Both the position numbers and the translations under genes were made by a program. Shown here one piece after another: positions 16,498-24,586 of a stretch of 64,000 nt of DNA. The stretch lies in the NCBI GenBank assembly GCA_964447405.1, contig CAYUSP010000004.1, positions 372,001 through 436,000 on the forward strand, given 5' to 3'. Within the stretch, counting starts at the first letter, position 1. Every line of letters starts with the position of its first letter. The DNA is from JALNZF01 sp964447405 (GTDB lineage Bacteria > Nitrospirota > UBA9217). The notes beneath the pieces are model-generated. The model did not search any database. It was not told where the DNA came from and worked only from the letters and a program-made list of their open reading frames with translations.

Positions 16498-17199
16498 CTA
16501 TGCCCTGTTAAGGTATTTCTTCCTTTTCGTTTCCGGGAACCGTTCGATCGCGTACCGCAGCATGGTGCGCGGCATGTTCCGGTAATGCCTCTTCAGAAAC
16601 AATTCTTCCGCTTCGATCGAACGCTTCCCGATCTCACGCAGCATCCAGCCCACAGCCTTGTGGATCAGGTCATGCTTGTCCTTGATCAGCAGCCGCGCGA
16701 TCTGGAAGGCGTCATCAAATTCGTTTTGCCTGATGAACGTAAATGTCGACAGGATGGCAATCCTCCGCTTCCACAGGTCTTTTGACCGGGCCAGAACCAT
16801 GAGCGGTTTCCTGCTCCTGTGTAGGAGCCATGTCCCTACAATGTTCGGCGCACTCAGGTCCACCAGGTCCCAGTTATTGACAAAGCGCAGGTTCTTACGA
16901 TAGATGCCGTAAATAGCTCGTTGTTGCCTTTCATCCCCCCGCGAAAACTGGTTTACCAGGATGAGCAGCGCGAGCAGCCGCACCTCATGATACCGGGATG
17001 CAAGCAGAACCTGCACAACGTCGGGCGGCGCATCCCGAAATTCCTTCACCACCCTGCGGATGTCCGGCACAACCACGCCGAGAAACAGATCGCCCTCTCC
17101 GTATTGACCGGGCCCGGTCTTGAAGAAGCCCTGGAGAACCTGTGCCTTCTGTCTGCTGGCGAACTGTCGTAAACGTTTTTGGGGTTTTTGCGCGGTCAT
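16498..17199 (-). CDS. AlkD-like DNA alkylation repair protein
   Basis: 233 aa of HEAT-like helical repeats with family-typical segments FFKTGPGQYGEGDLFLGV, VPDIRRVVKEF, NNWDLVDLSAPNIVG and the C-terminal DAFQIARLLIKDKHDLIHKAVGWMLREIG. AlkD glycosylases excise positively charged N3- or N7-alkylpurines without flipping the base. The run of Trp and Asp residues used by AlkD (NWDLVD) is present. It is flanked by the repeat element downstream and an empty 190-bp stretch upstream. Confidence 0.9.
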   Translation of the reverse strand: MTAQKPQKRLRQFASRQKAQVLQGFFKTGPGQYGEGDLFLGVVVPDIRRVVKEFRDAPPDVVQVLLASRYHEVRLLALLILVNQFSRGDERQQRAIYGIYRKNLRFVNNWDLVDLSAPNIVGTWLLHRSRKPLMVLARSKDLWKRRIAILSTFTFIRQNEFDDAFQIARLLIKDKHDLIHKAVGWMLREIGKRSIEAEELFLKRHYRNMPRTMLRYAIERFPETKRKKYLNRA

Positions 17200-17388
17200 G
17201 GAATGCAGGCAACTACTCCGAATCTATTGCGATGCGAAAGTGTATAGTTCATTTGTAAATCATGAGATCATTGGCAATATAATACGCACATTTACAGGTG
17301 TGGACTTGCATTTGCAGCCATTGGCAGCAAAATATTTGTACTACGCTGTTGAGCCGGCAGTTCATGGCACGTTACCAGGGACAAGCAA

Positions 17389-19712
17389 CTACGGCGCTCG
17401 CGTGATAGCAATGGCGCTTATGCTTCCTTCTGCACTACAGAACGTACCAATGCTGGTGAGCGCCCCAGTGGTTGCATTAATGCTGAAGGCCGAGATGTTG
17501 TAGGAGCCATAATTCGTTACATATGCGAACTTGCCAGAGGGATCTACGGTAAGGGATCTTGGATTTGTTCCCACGGTAAGCGTGCCGATGCTGGTGAGCG
17601 CCCCTGTGGTTGTATTTATGCTGAAGGCTGAGACGTTGTTGGAGCCGTTATTCNNNNNNNNNNNNNNNNNNNNNNNNNNNNNNNNNNNNNNNNNNNNNNN
17701 NNNNNNNNNNNNNNNNNNNNNNNNNNNNNNNNNNNNNNNNNNNNNNNNNNNNNAAGGGAGTTAGGATTTGTTCCCACGGTAAACGTGCCGATGCTGGTGA
17801 GCGCGCCAGTGGTTGTATTGATGCTGAAGGCTGAGACGTTGTTGGAGCCGTTATTCACTACATAAGCGAACTTGCCTGAGGGATCTACTGCAAGGGAGTT
17901 AGGACCTGTTCCCACCGCGTACGTGCCGATGCTGGTTTGAGCCCCTGTGGTTGCATTAATGCTGAAGGCCGAGACTTGATTGTCGTAATTATACACTACA
18001 TAAGCGTACTTGCCAGAGGGATCTAAGGTAATGCTTTGGAGATCATTCACTATGGACCCCGGCACACTGATGTAGATCGGTGTAAGCGCCGCGGTAGATG
18101 CATTTATGCTGTAGCCCCGGATTGAACTGTAATAATTTGAACTACTCACTGCATAAACGAACCTGACTGAGGGATCTACGGCAATGGAATGGGAACCTCC
18201 ACTCATACCTCTTCTCGGGCAGCTGGTGAGCGCCCCAGTGGTTATGTCAATGAGGTGTGCCGAGACATCTTGGCCTATTACTCCCAAAAATGCAACTTCA
18301 GCGAGAGAACAAGATACGCTGACGCTACTTACCGCCGCACCCACCATACCCGCGCCATTGGTGACTGTGCAAGCTTGCAGGGGTGTTGTAGGTGGTGAAA
18401 GTACGCTTATGTCGTAGCTCCTACCATTTGCAATAGGTGCGTTAAAGGTGAAGCTCGTGCTGCCTGCGGGGATTGTAATGGTGTCACCACCAACGTTATT
18501 TTGCAATACCAGCCCTGTACCTGTCAGCCCGCTTATGGCGCCACCCAAGGGTTTGGTCGTGACTCGCCATGTTGCAGAGGTTGATCCGACGGTGATCGTG
18601 GAGGTATTGGACAGACCAAAGCCGAGTGAAGTGACACGCATTGCGATAGTGTCGCCGTCGATTGCAATGGTGCCGGATACGATAGTGTTATTCTTGATGA
18701 TGGTTGTGCCAGGACTAGCCGTGACTGGCGCGGCAACGCCTGTGCCCAGGCCACTCACCGTTATCATATTGCTGGTGATCAATTGTTGCGGTTCAACACC
18801 CGATGCATCGATGAATAGGAGACCGGAAACCGGCACAAGACGCTGCGGCAGTACGCCAGAGTTATTGTGGTCAACCCACTCTTCAAATTTCGGCGCGACC
18901 ATTATCACCCCGCGATTCGCATAGTACGTTTCCAAGTTGGCCCTCACGGCTGATAAATCGATTTGTGTTGCGGCAAGATTCCTCGCAGGAATGAACGTGG
19001 GATCCGTTATCGCGCCGGTGTTTGCGATTTCTGCAGCAAGGGTGTTAATGTAATTGGAAAGCTCGGCTGACTGGTTCGTTCCATTGGCAACAGCTGCATT
19101 GGCGGCCATTTTGGAAAGGATAACCGATGTCGCGAGCAGCACAGCATCTGCATCCGTGCTGCCATTGATTTGCATTGAATACAAGTTGGAAAGCGAATTG
19201 ACTTTTGTTGAGTCGATGCCGAATGCCGCCAGCACCTCGGTCTGCGACTGAGCATTGGCTGCGGTATAGGTGTGTCCCTGCGAGAGCAGGGATTTGAGCC
19301 GCTGCCCCTGGAGAGAAGTCAAAACGTTGACTGTCGGTTTTGTATTCACGCCCAAATCTGCAATGGCTCTGATCTGTATCTGGGATGAAGCCAACTGGCC
19401 TGTTAACTCATCCATATAAAAACCGTTAGCGGCGATTTCAACCAGGTTGGTGCCAATCTCTGAGGAGACTGCAAAATTACCCAGGCTATCGGTCGTTTGG
19501 ACGTTGTAGACCTTGCCGGTGGGATTCAAACTATTGTCCAGTTCATTGACTGATATTTGAGAGCCTATGGCAAAAGGACCTTTTTGTGCCAGGCCCGAGA
19601 GTGTGTAAACAGAGCCATTGCCCGCTGAAGTACCTCCCTTGCAACCGCATGCCATGAATAGCAATGCGGTCGAAAACAAAACCAGTACAATTCTGCTGTG
19701 TATTGTTTTCAT
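17389..19712 (-). CDS. Lipoprotein with beta-propeller repeats, interrupted by an assembly gap
   Basis: The ATG at 19712 has a good GGAGG and gives a signal with lipobox FMACGC. The first 300 residues are an exported region of unknown fold; at about residue 430 there is a 70-residue module (SGLTGTGLVLQNN ... ACTVTNGAG) that also occurs twice in the 29971 gene. The C-terminus is a series of 46-residue propeller repeats (VDPSGKFAYVVN ... VSAFSINTTTGALTSIGT), like the YVTN/lactonase propellers. Exactly 100 N at 17654-17753 break the repeats, so the repeat number is unknown, and the piece after the gap continues the same pattern to the stop at 17389. It is likely a cell-surface protein. Confidence 0.8.
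17654..17753. other. Assembly gap (100 N)
   Basis: A run of exactly 100 N, the usual placeholder for a scaffold join of unknown length. It lies between near-identical 138-bp repeat units, which explains why the assembly broke here. Confidence 0.98.
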
Positions 19713-20032
19713 GAGAAAGCCTCCTAAGAAAGCCTCCAAACTAAAATCCAATCACAGTCAACGAGCGGTCGCCCTCAAAACAGGTATATTACGTATTAAT
19801 ATAGGTCCGACAAAAATTAATGTCAATCGATTTTATATGGGCAACAATGGCGAGACAAACCGGCGAAAACATTACAACATTGGCAGAAAGGATGCTTCAG
19901 CAAGTCTGGCAAATACTTTTTACACGCAACTACATCATACAGTTGAAGAAGTCAGGGTGAAGACAACCGGTGCAAATGTGGAATCAGTTGCCAAGAAAGC
20001 TGATTGCGAACATATTGTTCCTATTTATACAA
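19713..20032. other. 320 bp without a gene, holding the promoter for the lipoprotein
   Basis: No convincing reading frame. On the minus strand a good sigma70 promoter can be read (next entry). The remainder is AT-rich and shows no hairpin or repeat that I could confirm. Confidence 0.6.
19798..19826 (-). promoter_or_regulatory. Sigma70 promoter for the repeat lipoprotein
   Basis: Reading the minus strand, TTGACA (19821-19826) is followed after 17 nt by TATATT (19798-19803). Transcription would start near 19790, leaving about 78 nt of leader before the ATG at 19712. The leader contains the two copies of GGAGGCTTTCT just before the start. Confidence 0.6.
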
Positions 20033-20527
20033 TCAACTCATTCGTTGTGCCTTCTTTGCGCGCTCCTGAAAATCCAAAAATTCCTGCTTCGTCTTTTCAG
20101 CGCACTCCGGGCACATCCCATGGCTGAACTCCACGTCAGTGCGCTTTCTGATGTAAGACTCGATCTGGCTCCAGGCGCCATTGTCGTCGCGTATCTTCTT
20201 GCAGGACGCGCAGATCGGGATGATCCCCTGCAGCGTCTTGATCTCGTCCATCGCCCGCTGCAGGTCCGCATGGACCAGTTCCACCCGTTTTTTTTCCTCG
20301 TTCAATGTGTTCAGCAGCCTCTGGGTAAAATAACCAAACACGATGAATCCGATGCAGATCAGGACCCGCATCCACAGCTCGTGGGAGTCCATCATGGGGA
20401 GAAGTTCATCCTGAATTGAGTGCATGTTGAATACATAGGCGTGGATGAATGCTTCCAACAACCAGAAACCGACCGCTGCTGCGTACCCCAGAACTATCAT
20501 GTTGGGTCTTGTTGTCATTTTGATCAT
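20033..20527 (-). CDS. Two-helix membrane protein with a CxxC-containing domain
   Basis: 164 aa. Two membrane segments (LGYAAAVGFWLLEAFIHAYVF and VLICIGFIVFGYFTQ) are followed by a short coiled-coil and the motif GIIPICASCKKIRDDNGAWSQIESYI, with CPECAEKTK near the end. That cysteine-bearing motif is known as a C-terminal add-on to many signalling proteins in such bacteria. Here it stands alone on a membrane anchor. It may bind zinc. The exact start is uncertain because several ATGs occur within the first ten codons. Confidence 0.7.
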   Translation of the reverse strand: MIKMTTRPNMIVLGYAAAVGFWLLEAFIHAYVFNMHSIQDELLPMMDSHELWMRVLICIGFIVFGYFTQRLLNTLNEEKKRVELVHADLQRAMDEIKTLQGIIPICASCKKIRDDNGAWSQIESYIRKRTDVEFSHGMCPECAEKTKQEFLDFQERAKKAQRMS

Positions 20528-20570
20528 TGTCTTACTCTTTTGCCGCCATTGACCTTATTTAGACAGAAAA

Positions 20571-20951
20571 TCACCGTGCACCCGCCTCAGGCAGATCTTT
20601 TTTCCTATTCCATCTGTTCTGCTTGATCTCCGACCAGATCAGCTCATTCGTCTTCGGATCAACGTGGCAGTTGCGACACTGCACCTCTCCGTGGCATGAA
20701 GCGCAGACCTCATGCGCGTATCGCTTCATTTTAAAGTGATTGTCGCTCCAGCCCCTGACATGGTCGCACTTGCCCCGGATATCCTTGTGGCAGTTCGAGC
20801 ACTCTATGCGGACCGGATAGCCTGGCATGAACGGTGAAGCGCTGTGGTACAGCTGACGCTTGCACCCTGCAAGGAATGTCATCAGAAACGCGGACATGGC
20901 CAGAGCGCCCAAAAAACGCGGACTCCCCGTGATCGATGGGTATCCCAGCAT
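20571..20951 (-). CDS. Triheme c-type cytochrome lipoprotein
   Basis: 126 aa from the ATG at 20951 (an ATG at 20981 is also possible). The N-terminal hydrophobic segment ends in a lipobox-like LAGC at about residue 29. Three CXXCH motifs follow: CSNCH, CASCH and CRNCH, so the protein carries three hemes on a lipid anchor. It is small for a multiheme cytochrome. It could shuttle electrons between inner and outer membrane. It is about 10 kb from the large cytochrome gene, so no operon links them. Confidence 0.75.
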   Translation of the reverse strand: MLGYPSITGSPRFLGALAMSAFLMTFLAGCKRQLYHSASPFMPGYPVRIECSNCHKDIRGKCDHVRGWSDNHFKMKRYAHEVCASCHGEVQCRNCHVDPKTNELIWSEIKQNRWNRKKDLPEAGAR

Positions 20952-21034
20952 ACTGCCACCCGGTACATCATTTGTACCCATTCATGATGAATTGCATGCC
21001 CAAGATTGCCGTCTCAGGCCCGAATAAGGGAAAA

Positions 21035-21841
21035 TTACTTGCTGAACAGCTCTTTAAAGAACTTCGTCATATCCTCCCAGGAATCTTTGTCCGCCTTCTC
21101 GTTATATGCCAGAGGAAGATTGAATTTTTTCCCGAGTTCCGTGGCATCGGGGTTCGTGAAACTGTGCACGGCCCCAGGGAGACTTATGAACCGGTAATCC
21201 ACTTTTGCATCATCCATCTCCTTCTTGAAAGCGGCGATCGCTTCACCAGGAACGAATTTGTCATCAGCTCCGTTGTATACGCGGACCTTTGCCTTGACCC
21301 CGCCGGGCTGTGCAGGCTGTACCGCTGCGAGGCTGCCATGGAAGCTGGCAACGCCCCGGAGGTCAACCCCCTGCCGAGCCATGTTCAGGACCACGCCGCC
21401 TCCAAAACAGTACCCGATGGCCGCAATCTTTCCCGGATCAACGGAGGGCTGCTTTTTCAGAAAATCAATGGCAGCCTGGAACCGCTCCTTTGCCGCAGGA
21501 AAGTTCTTCATGGTCTCTGATGAGAACTTGCCCGCGTCATCAGGGTGCGTCGCCGTCTTCCCATCGCCGTACATGTCAACGGCAAGGGCCGTATATCCCA
21601 GCTCTGCAAGCATCATTGCGCGTTTGCGGGCATACTCGTTATGTCCCCACCATTCATGCACCACCAGCACACCAGGCCGTTTGCCCTTGTCGTTTTCATC
21701 GTAGGCAAGGTAGCCTTTCAGAGTAACACCAGCGGCGGAATATTCAACTGGTTTGCCAGCCACCTTCGGGGCAGCAATAACGGCATTCGAAACCGCACAA
21801 ACCATGGCAACAACCAGAACCACAACATATGCTCGTTTCAT
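21035..21841 (-). CDS. Exported dienelactone hydrolase-family protein
   Basis: 268 aa from the ATG at 21841, with AGGAGGG five nt upstream. A signal peptide (cleavage after VIAA) puts it in the periplasm. The alpha/beta hydrolase fold has the nucleophile in GYCFGGG (Cys, as in dienelactone hydrolases), the motif VHEWWG after strand 3 and the histidine in PGAVHSFTNPD. Members hydrolyse dienelactones or related esters, but the exported clade has broad, poorly known substrates. The gene stands alone. Confidence 0.88.
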   Translation of the reverse strand: MKRAYVVVLVVAMVCAVSNAVIAAPKVAGKPVEYSAAGVTLKGYLAYDENDKGKRPGVLVVHEWWGHNEYARKRAMMLAELGYTALAVDMYGDGKTATHPDDAGKFSSETMKNFPAAKERFQAAIDFLKKQPSVDPGKIAAIGYCFGGGVVLNMARQGVDLRGVASFHGSLAAVQPAQPGGVKAKVRVYNGADDKFVPGEAIAAFKKEMDDAKVDYRFISLPGAVHSFTNPDATELGKKFNLPLAYNEKADKDSWEDMTKFFKELFSK

Positions 21842-22052
21842 AGCACCCTCCTTGCTGTAAGTTATGAGTAGCTGCACCGGGAACTCGAACGCAGACCAGG
21901 CGCAGGTGAACTCTATTTATTTATTGTACCAGAAAATACTCTGTCTGCAGGTCTGGCAAAACGGCTCATGGAACGCGGCACATAGTCGGTTGCCACATTG
22001 GGAGTATAATAAAGTTGGATTTACCTCTCCAACTCTCAAAAGAATATATTCT

Positions 22053-23036
22053 TCAGGGCGTGAACACCCATTTTGAACCGCACTTCGGGCACTTAACGTT
22101 CAGCCTCCCGCGGTTGATCGGGACGTTTAACTGCTGAAAGCAGGTCTGACACATGATGATGGTGGCTGTCTTCACTTCTCCGTCGCTCTTCATCTCAGGC
22201 TGATAAAGGCGTCGCAATCCACATTCAGTGCATTGTACGGTTATTATCCCCTGGTCAGTCGGCACCCTCAGCTGCCGGTTGCATTCTGCGCAGACAATGG
22301 TCGTCGTGTTCTCCGGGCCAGCGGCCCCTGAATCTCCGGAAGATTCAATGCTCACTCCTGTCCGCGCTTCTTCCGGCGGAGCTTCACTGATGGCCTCGTC
22401 CGTCGTATCTTTTTTGTGCTCTGTCGCATGTGCGGGTTCCTGAGCCGCAGCAGCTTCAGGAAGTATTTCCGGTTCCGGGGTTATTGCCGGTCCAGGCGGT
22501 TTTTCAGGCTTTGGAGTGTCCGGGAATTCAGAGGGCTTTACCGGTTCAGGTGCACTCTTCCGATCAGAGACAGGGGCCTTCTCATACGACGCTACACTGA
22601 CAGGTTGGCGTGCTGCTACGGGGGCATTTTTTGCCATTGCTCCCAGCTCAGGCATCCTGCCGCTCCGGATAAACTCATCCCCGAACGCGGCCCGCAGCAA
22701 TACGATCGTGCGCTCGCGTCCGTAAAGGTCGATGCCTTTCCCTTTTGCGAATTCCTGCGCTTCGGGCGAGCAATCGGTCGTTGTTATCAGATACCCTGTC
22801 TTGCAGCCGATCCGGGCCATGGCTTCATGAAATTGTTGAAGCACCGGCCGGCCGATGAACGCACTGCGGTATTTCTTGCAGAGAATGGCGATCCGCTCGC
22901 CATGCTTGCCTATCAGCACACCGTCAACTCCCTCAGCGCTGCTCTTCGCGATCTCGAACCCCTGCCGCACAAAAGCCTCGAGAGTCAGCCGTAGAAAATC
23001 CGTATGAGATATCTGATCAAAGATATTTATGGTCAT
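22053..23036 (-). CDS. Mrr-like nuclease-fold protein with C-terminal zinc ribbons
   Basis: 327 aa. Residues about 5-115 match the restriction-endonuclease-like (Mrr_cat) fold: GVDGVLIGKHGERIAILCKKY, then RIGCKTGYLITTTDCSPEAQEFA. The Asp of the active site is present, but the usual Gln or Glu of the QxK motif is Leu (ILCKK), so cleavage activity is doubtful. A Pro/Glu-rich linker (about 130-240) leads to two similar zinc ribbons, CAECNRQLRVP...CTECG and CQTCFQQLNVP...CPKCG. This looks like a DNA-binding nuclease-fold protein built on a ribbon pair. No methylase is adjacent, so it is not a classical restriction system. Confidence 0.7.
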   Translation of the reverse strand: MTINIFDQISHTDFLRLTLEAFVRQGFEIAKSSAEGVDGVLIGKHGERIAILCKKYRSAFIGRPVLQQFHEAMARIGCKTGYLITTTDCSPEAQEFAKGKGIDLYGRERTIVLLRAAFGDEFIRSGRMPELGAMAKNAPVAARQPVSVASYEKAPVSDRKSAPEPVKPSEFPDTPKPEKPPGPAITPEPEILPEAAAAQEPAHATEHKKDTTDEAISEAPPEEARTGVSIESSGDSGAAGPENTTTIVCAECNRQLRVPTDQGIITVQCTECGLRRLYQPEMKSDGEVKTATIIMCQTCFQQLNVPINRGRLNVKCPKCGSKWVFTP

Positions 23037-23147
23037 AGGTCTATTGGGGTCTCTATCCCGGCTCAGTATTGCATGGGATTAGATCGCATCATCATGGCCG
23101 TGCTCTTCATGCAATATGCTCTACGAAGAAGGAGCTCTTCGACCAGC

Positions 23148-23819
23148 TCACTTGTTGACCGCAGCCTCGATCAGCGATTTTACATCCGGTTCAATGTCAG
23201 TATATTGTATGCCGTACAGAAAAACCCCCGTTGAGGCCGGGACCGCCTCGACTCGCGAGATCTCTCCGTATCCGCTGACGTGCGTTCCATTGGGAAGAAA
23301 GAACGAGAAATACACTCCATCGCCTTGTGCAAGCGGCTCCTCCGCCCTGATAAGCATACCGCTCGCGCTGATATTCTCAGTTCGGAACGGCAATGGCCTG
23401 TTTTTGAATGTGCCTGAGATGGCGATTGCAAGAGCGGCTCGGTATTCTTTCCGCGGGGCAACATTCAGGTATTGCTGCATCTTGAGGTGAAGCAGTTCCG
23501 GTTTAACCGGCATGGTAAAAAATGCATTGGTATTGCAATGCCGGACCCTTTCCCGATGGGCGAGGGTGTCCTTGCAGATGATGATGGTCGACACCTCCCG
23601 CAGGTCCGGGCTTTCCCGGATGAGACTGAAGAGCTCCTCGCATTTCATCCCTGGCAGATCCAGGCGGGTTACGATAAGGTCGAGCTTCTCCTTTTTATGG
23701 ACCTTCAGGAGGTCTTCGTTCGTGGCTGCGGTAAAGATAGCAACGCCAGCACGCTCAAGAAAACTGCCCTTCTCCATGATCGGCTTTTTCAAGCCGCGCG
23801 CCAGAAGCACTTTTTTCAT
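23148..23819 (-). CDS. Degenerate receiver - PilZ domain protein
   Basis: 223 aa, the same architecture as the 3610 gene. The receiver domain (about 1-115) lacks the N-terminal acidic pair (VLLARG) and has Arg at the phosphoacceptor position (IVTRLDLPGM); it keeps the C-terminal Lys (MPVKPE). It cannot be a normal phosphorylated receiver. The PilZ domain (about 120-220) has both motifs intact: RKEYR and NISASG. It is therefore a good c-di-GMP-binding candidate, with the receiver used as a scaffold. It lies upstream of the Mrr-like gene on the same strand. Confidence 0.85.
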   Translation of the reverse strand: MKKVLLARGLKKPIMEKGSFLERAGVAIFTAATNEDLLKVHKKEKLDLIVTRLDLPGMKCEELFSLIRESPDLREVSTIIICKDTLAHRERVRHCNTNAFFTMPVKPELLHLKMQQYLNVAPRKEYRAALAIAISGTFKNRPLPFRTENISASGMLIRAEEPLAQGDGVYFSFFLPNGTHVSGYGEISRVEAVPASTGVFLYGIQYTDIEPDVKSLIEAAVNK

Positions 23820-24044
23820 TAATCTCGCCCCATCCGAGCTGATGCAACAGTTTCAACGGACTGCAGGTAAGAACCCTATAGTTTACTATACCACAACTTA
23901 CCGTAGCAGGTCCCCCGGACTTTCAATACCGCATGCCTGGTAGTTAAAGAGTTAGGAAGAATTGTTAATGCGAGGGCGCGAAATAGAAGAGGACTTCAAC
24001 AATAAAAGGGATAGAGCCTTTATCCTAAAAAGGGCTGAAATCAA

Positions 24045-24512
24045 TCACCGGTTCCGGTCCTTCATTACGCGCTCAACTTCACGCTTCGACTCCTTCTCCT
24101 TGATCGTATCGCGCTTATCGTACGCCTTCTTGCCTTTCGCCAGCCCGATCAGCACCTTGGCCTTGCCGCGAACGAAATAGATCTTGAGCGGGATGAGGGC
24201 ATATCCCTTCTGGGACATTTTCCAGGAAAGCTTTACGATTTCAGCCTTGTGAAGCAGAAGTTTGCGCGTCCGGAGCGGTTCGTGGTTGGCAAGGTTGCCG
24301 TGGGTATAGGGGCTGATGTTTGCATTGAACAGGAAGGCTTCTTCATTCCTGATCAGGACATAGCTGTCGGTCAGGTTCGCGAGGCCGAGGCGAAGGGACT
24401 TTACCTCTGTGCCTTTGAGCGCTACCCCCGCTTCCGCGGTCTCTTCAATGAAGTAGTCATGGCGAGCCTTGCGGTTCGTGGCGACCGTGGTGTCTTTTTC
24501 TTTCTCCGTCAT
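24045..24512 (-). CDS. smpB: SsrA-binding protein SmpB
   Basis: 155 aa from the ATG at 24512. The OB-fold protein shows the family sequence RKARHDYFIEETAEAGVALKGTEVKSLR, the RTRKLLLHKAEI segment and a basic C-terminal tail. It binds tmRNA and delivers it to stalled ribosomes. No tmRNA gene is visible beside it; the 220 bp downstream is empty. It is the last gene of the minus-strand run from priA, 74 bp after priA stops. Confidence 0.97.
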   Translation of the reverse strand: MTEKEKDTTVATNRKARHDYFIEETAEAGVALKGTEVKSLRLGLANLTDSYVLIRNEEAFLFNANISPYTHGNLANHEPLRTRKLLLHKAEIVKLSWKMSQKGYALIPLKIYFVRGKAKVLIGLAKGKKAYDKRDTIKEKESKREVERVMKDRNR

Positions 24513-24586
24513 GGTGCAATGATACACGAGGGCATAGTGCGTTGCAAGGTTTACCTCAACACAGGAACTTTTGCAACCTATGCGCG

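Noticed and set aside
17616..17760. A frame that continues through the run of N into a short tail.
   Set aside because: The 100 N have arbitrary length, so the frame after them is not informative. The true continuation is recovered by the repeat pattern in another frame down to 17389.
24528..24586. Possible tmRNA gene next to smpB.
   Set aside because: The gaps on both sides of smpB are too short or show no tRNA-like ends.
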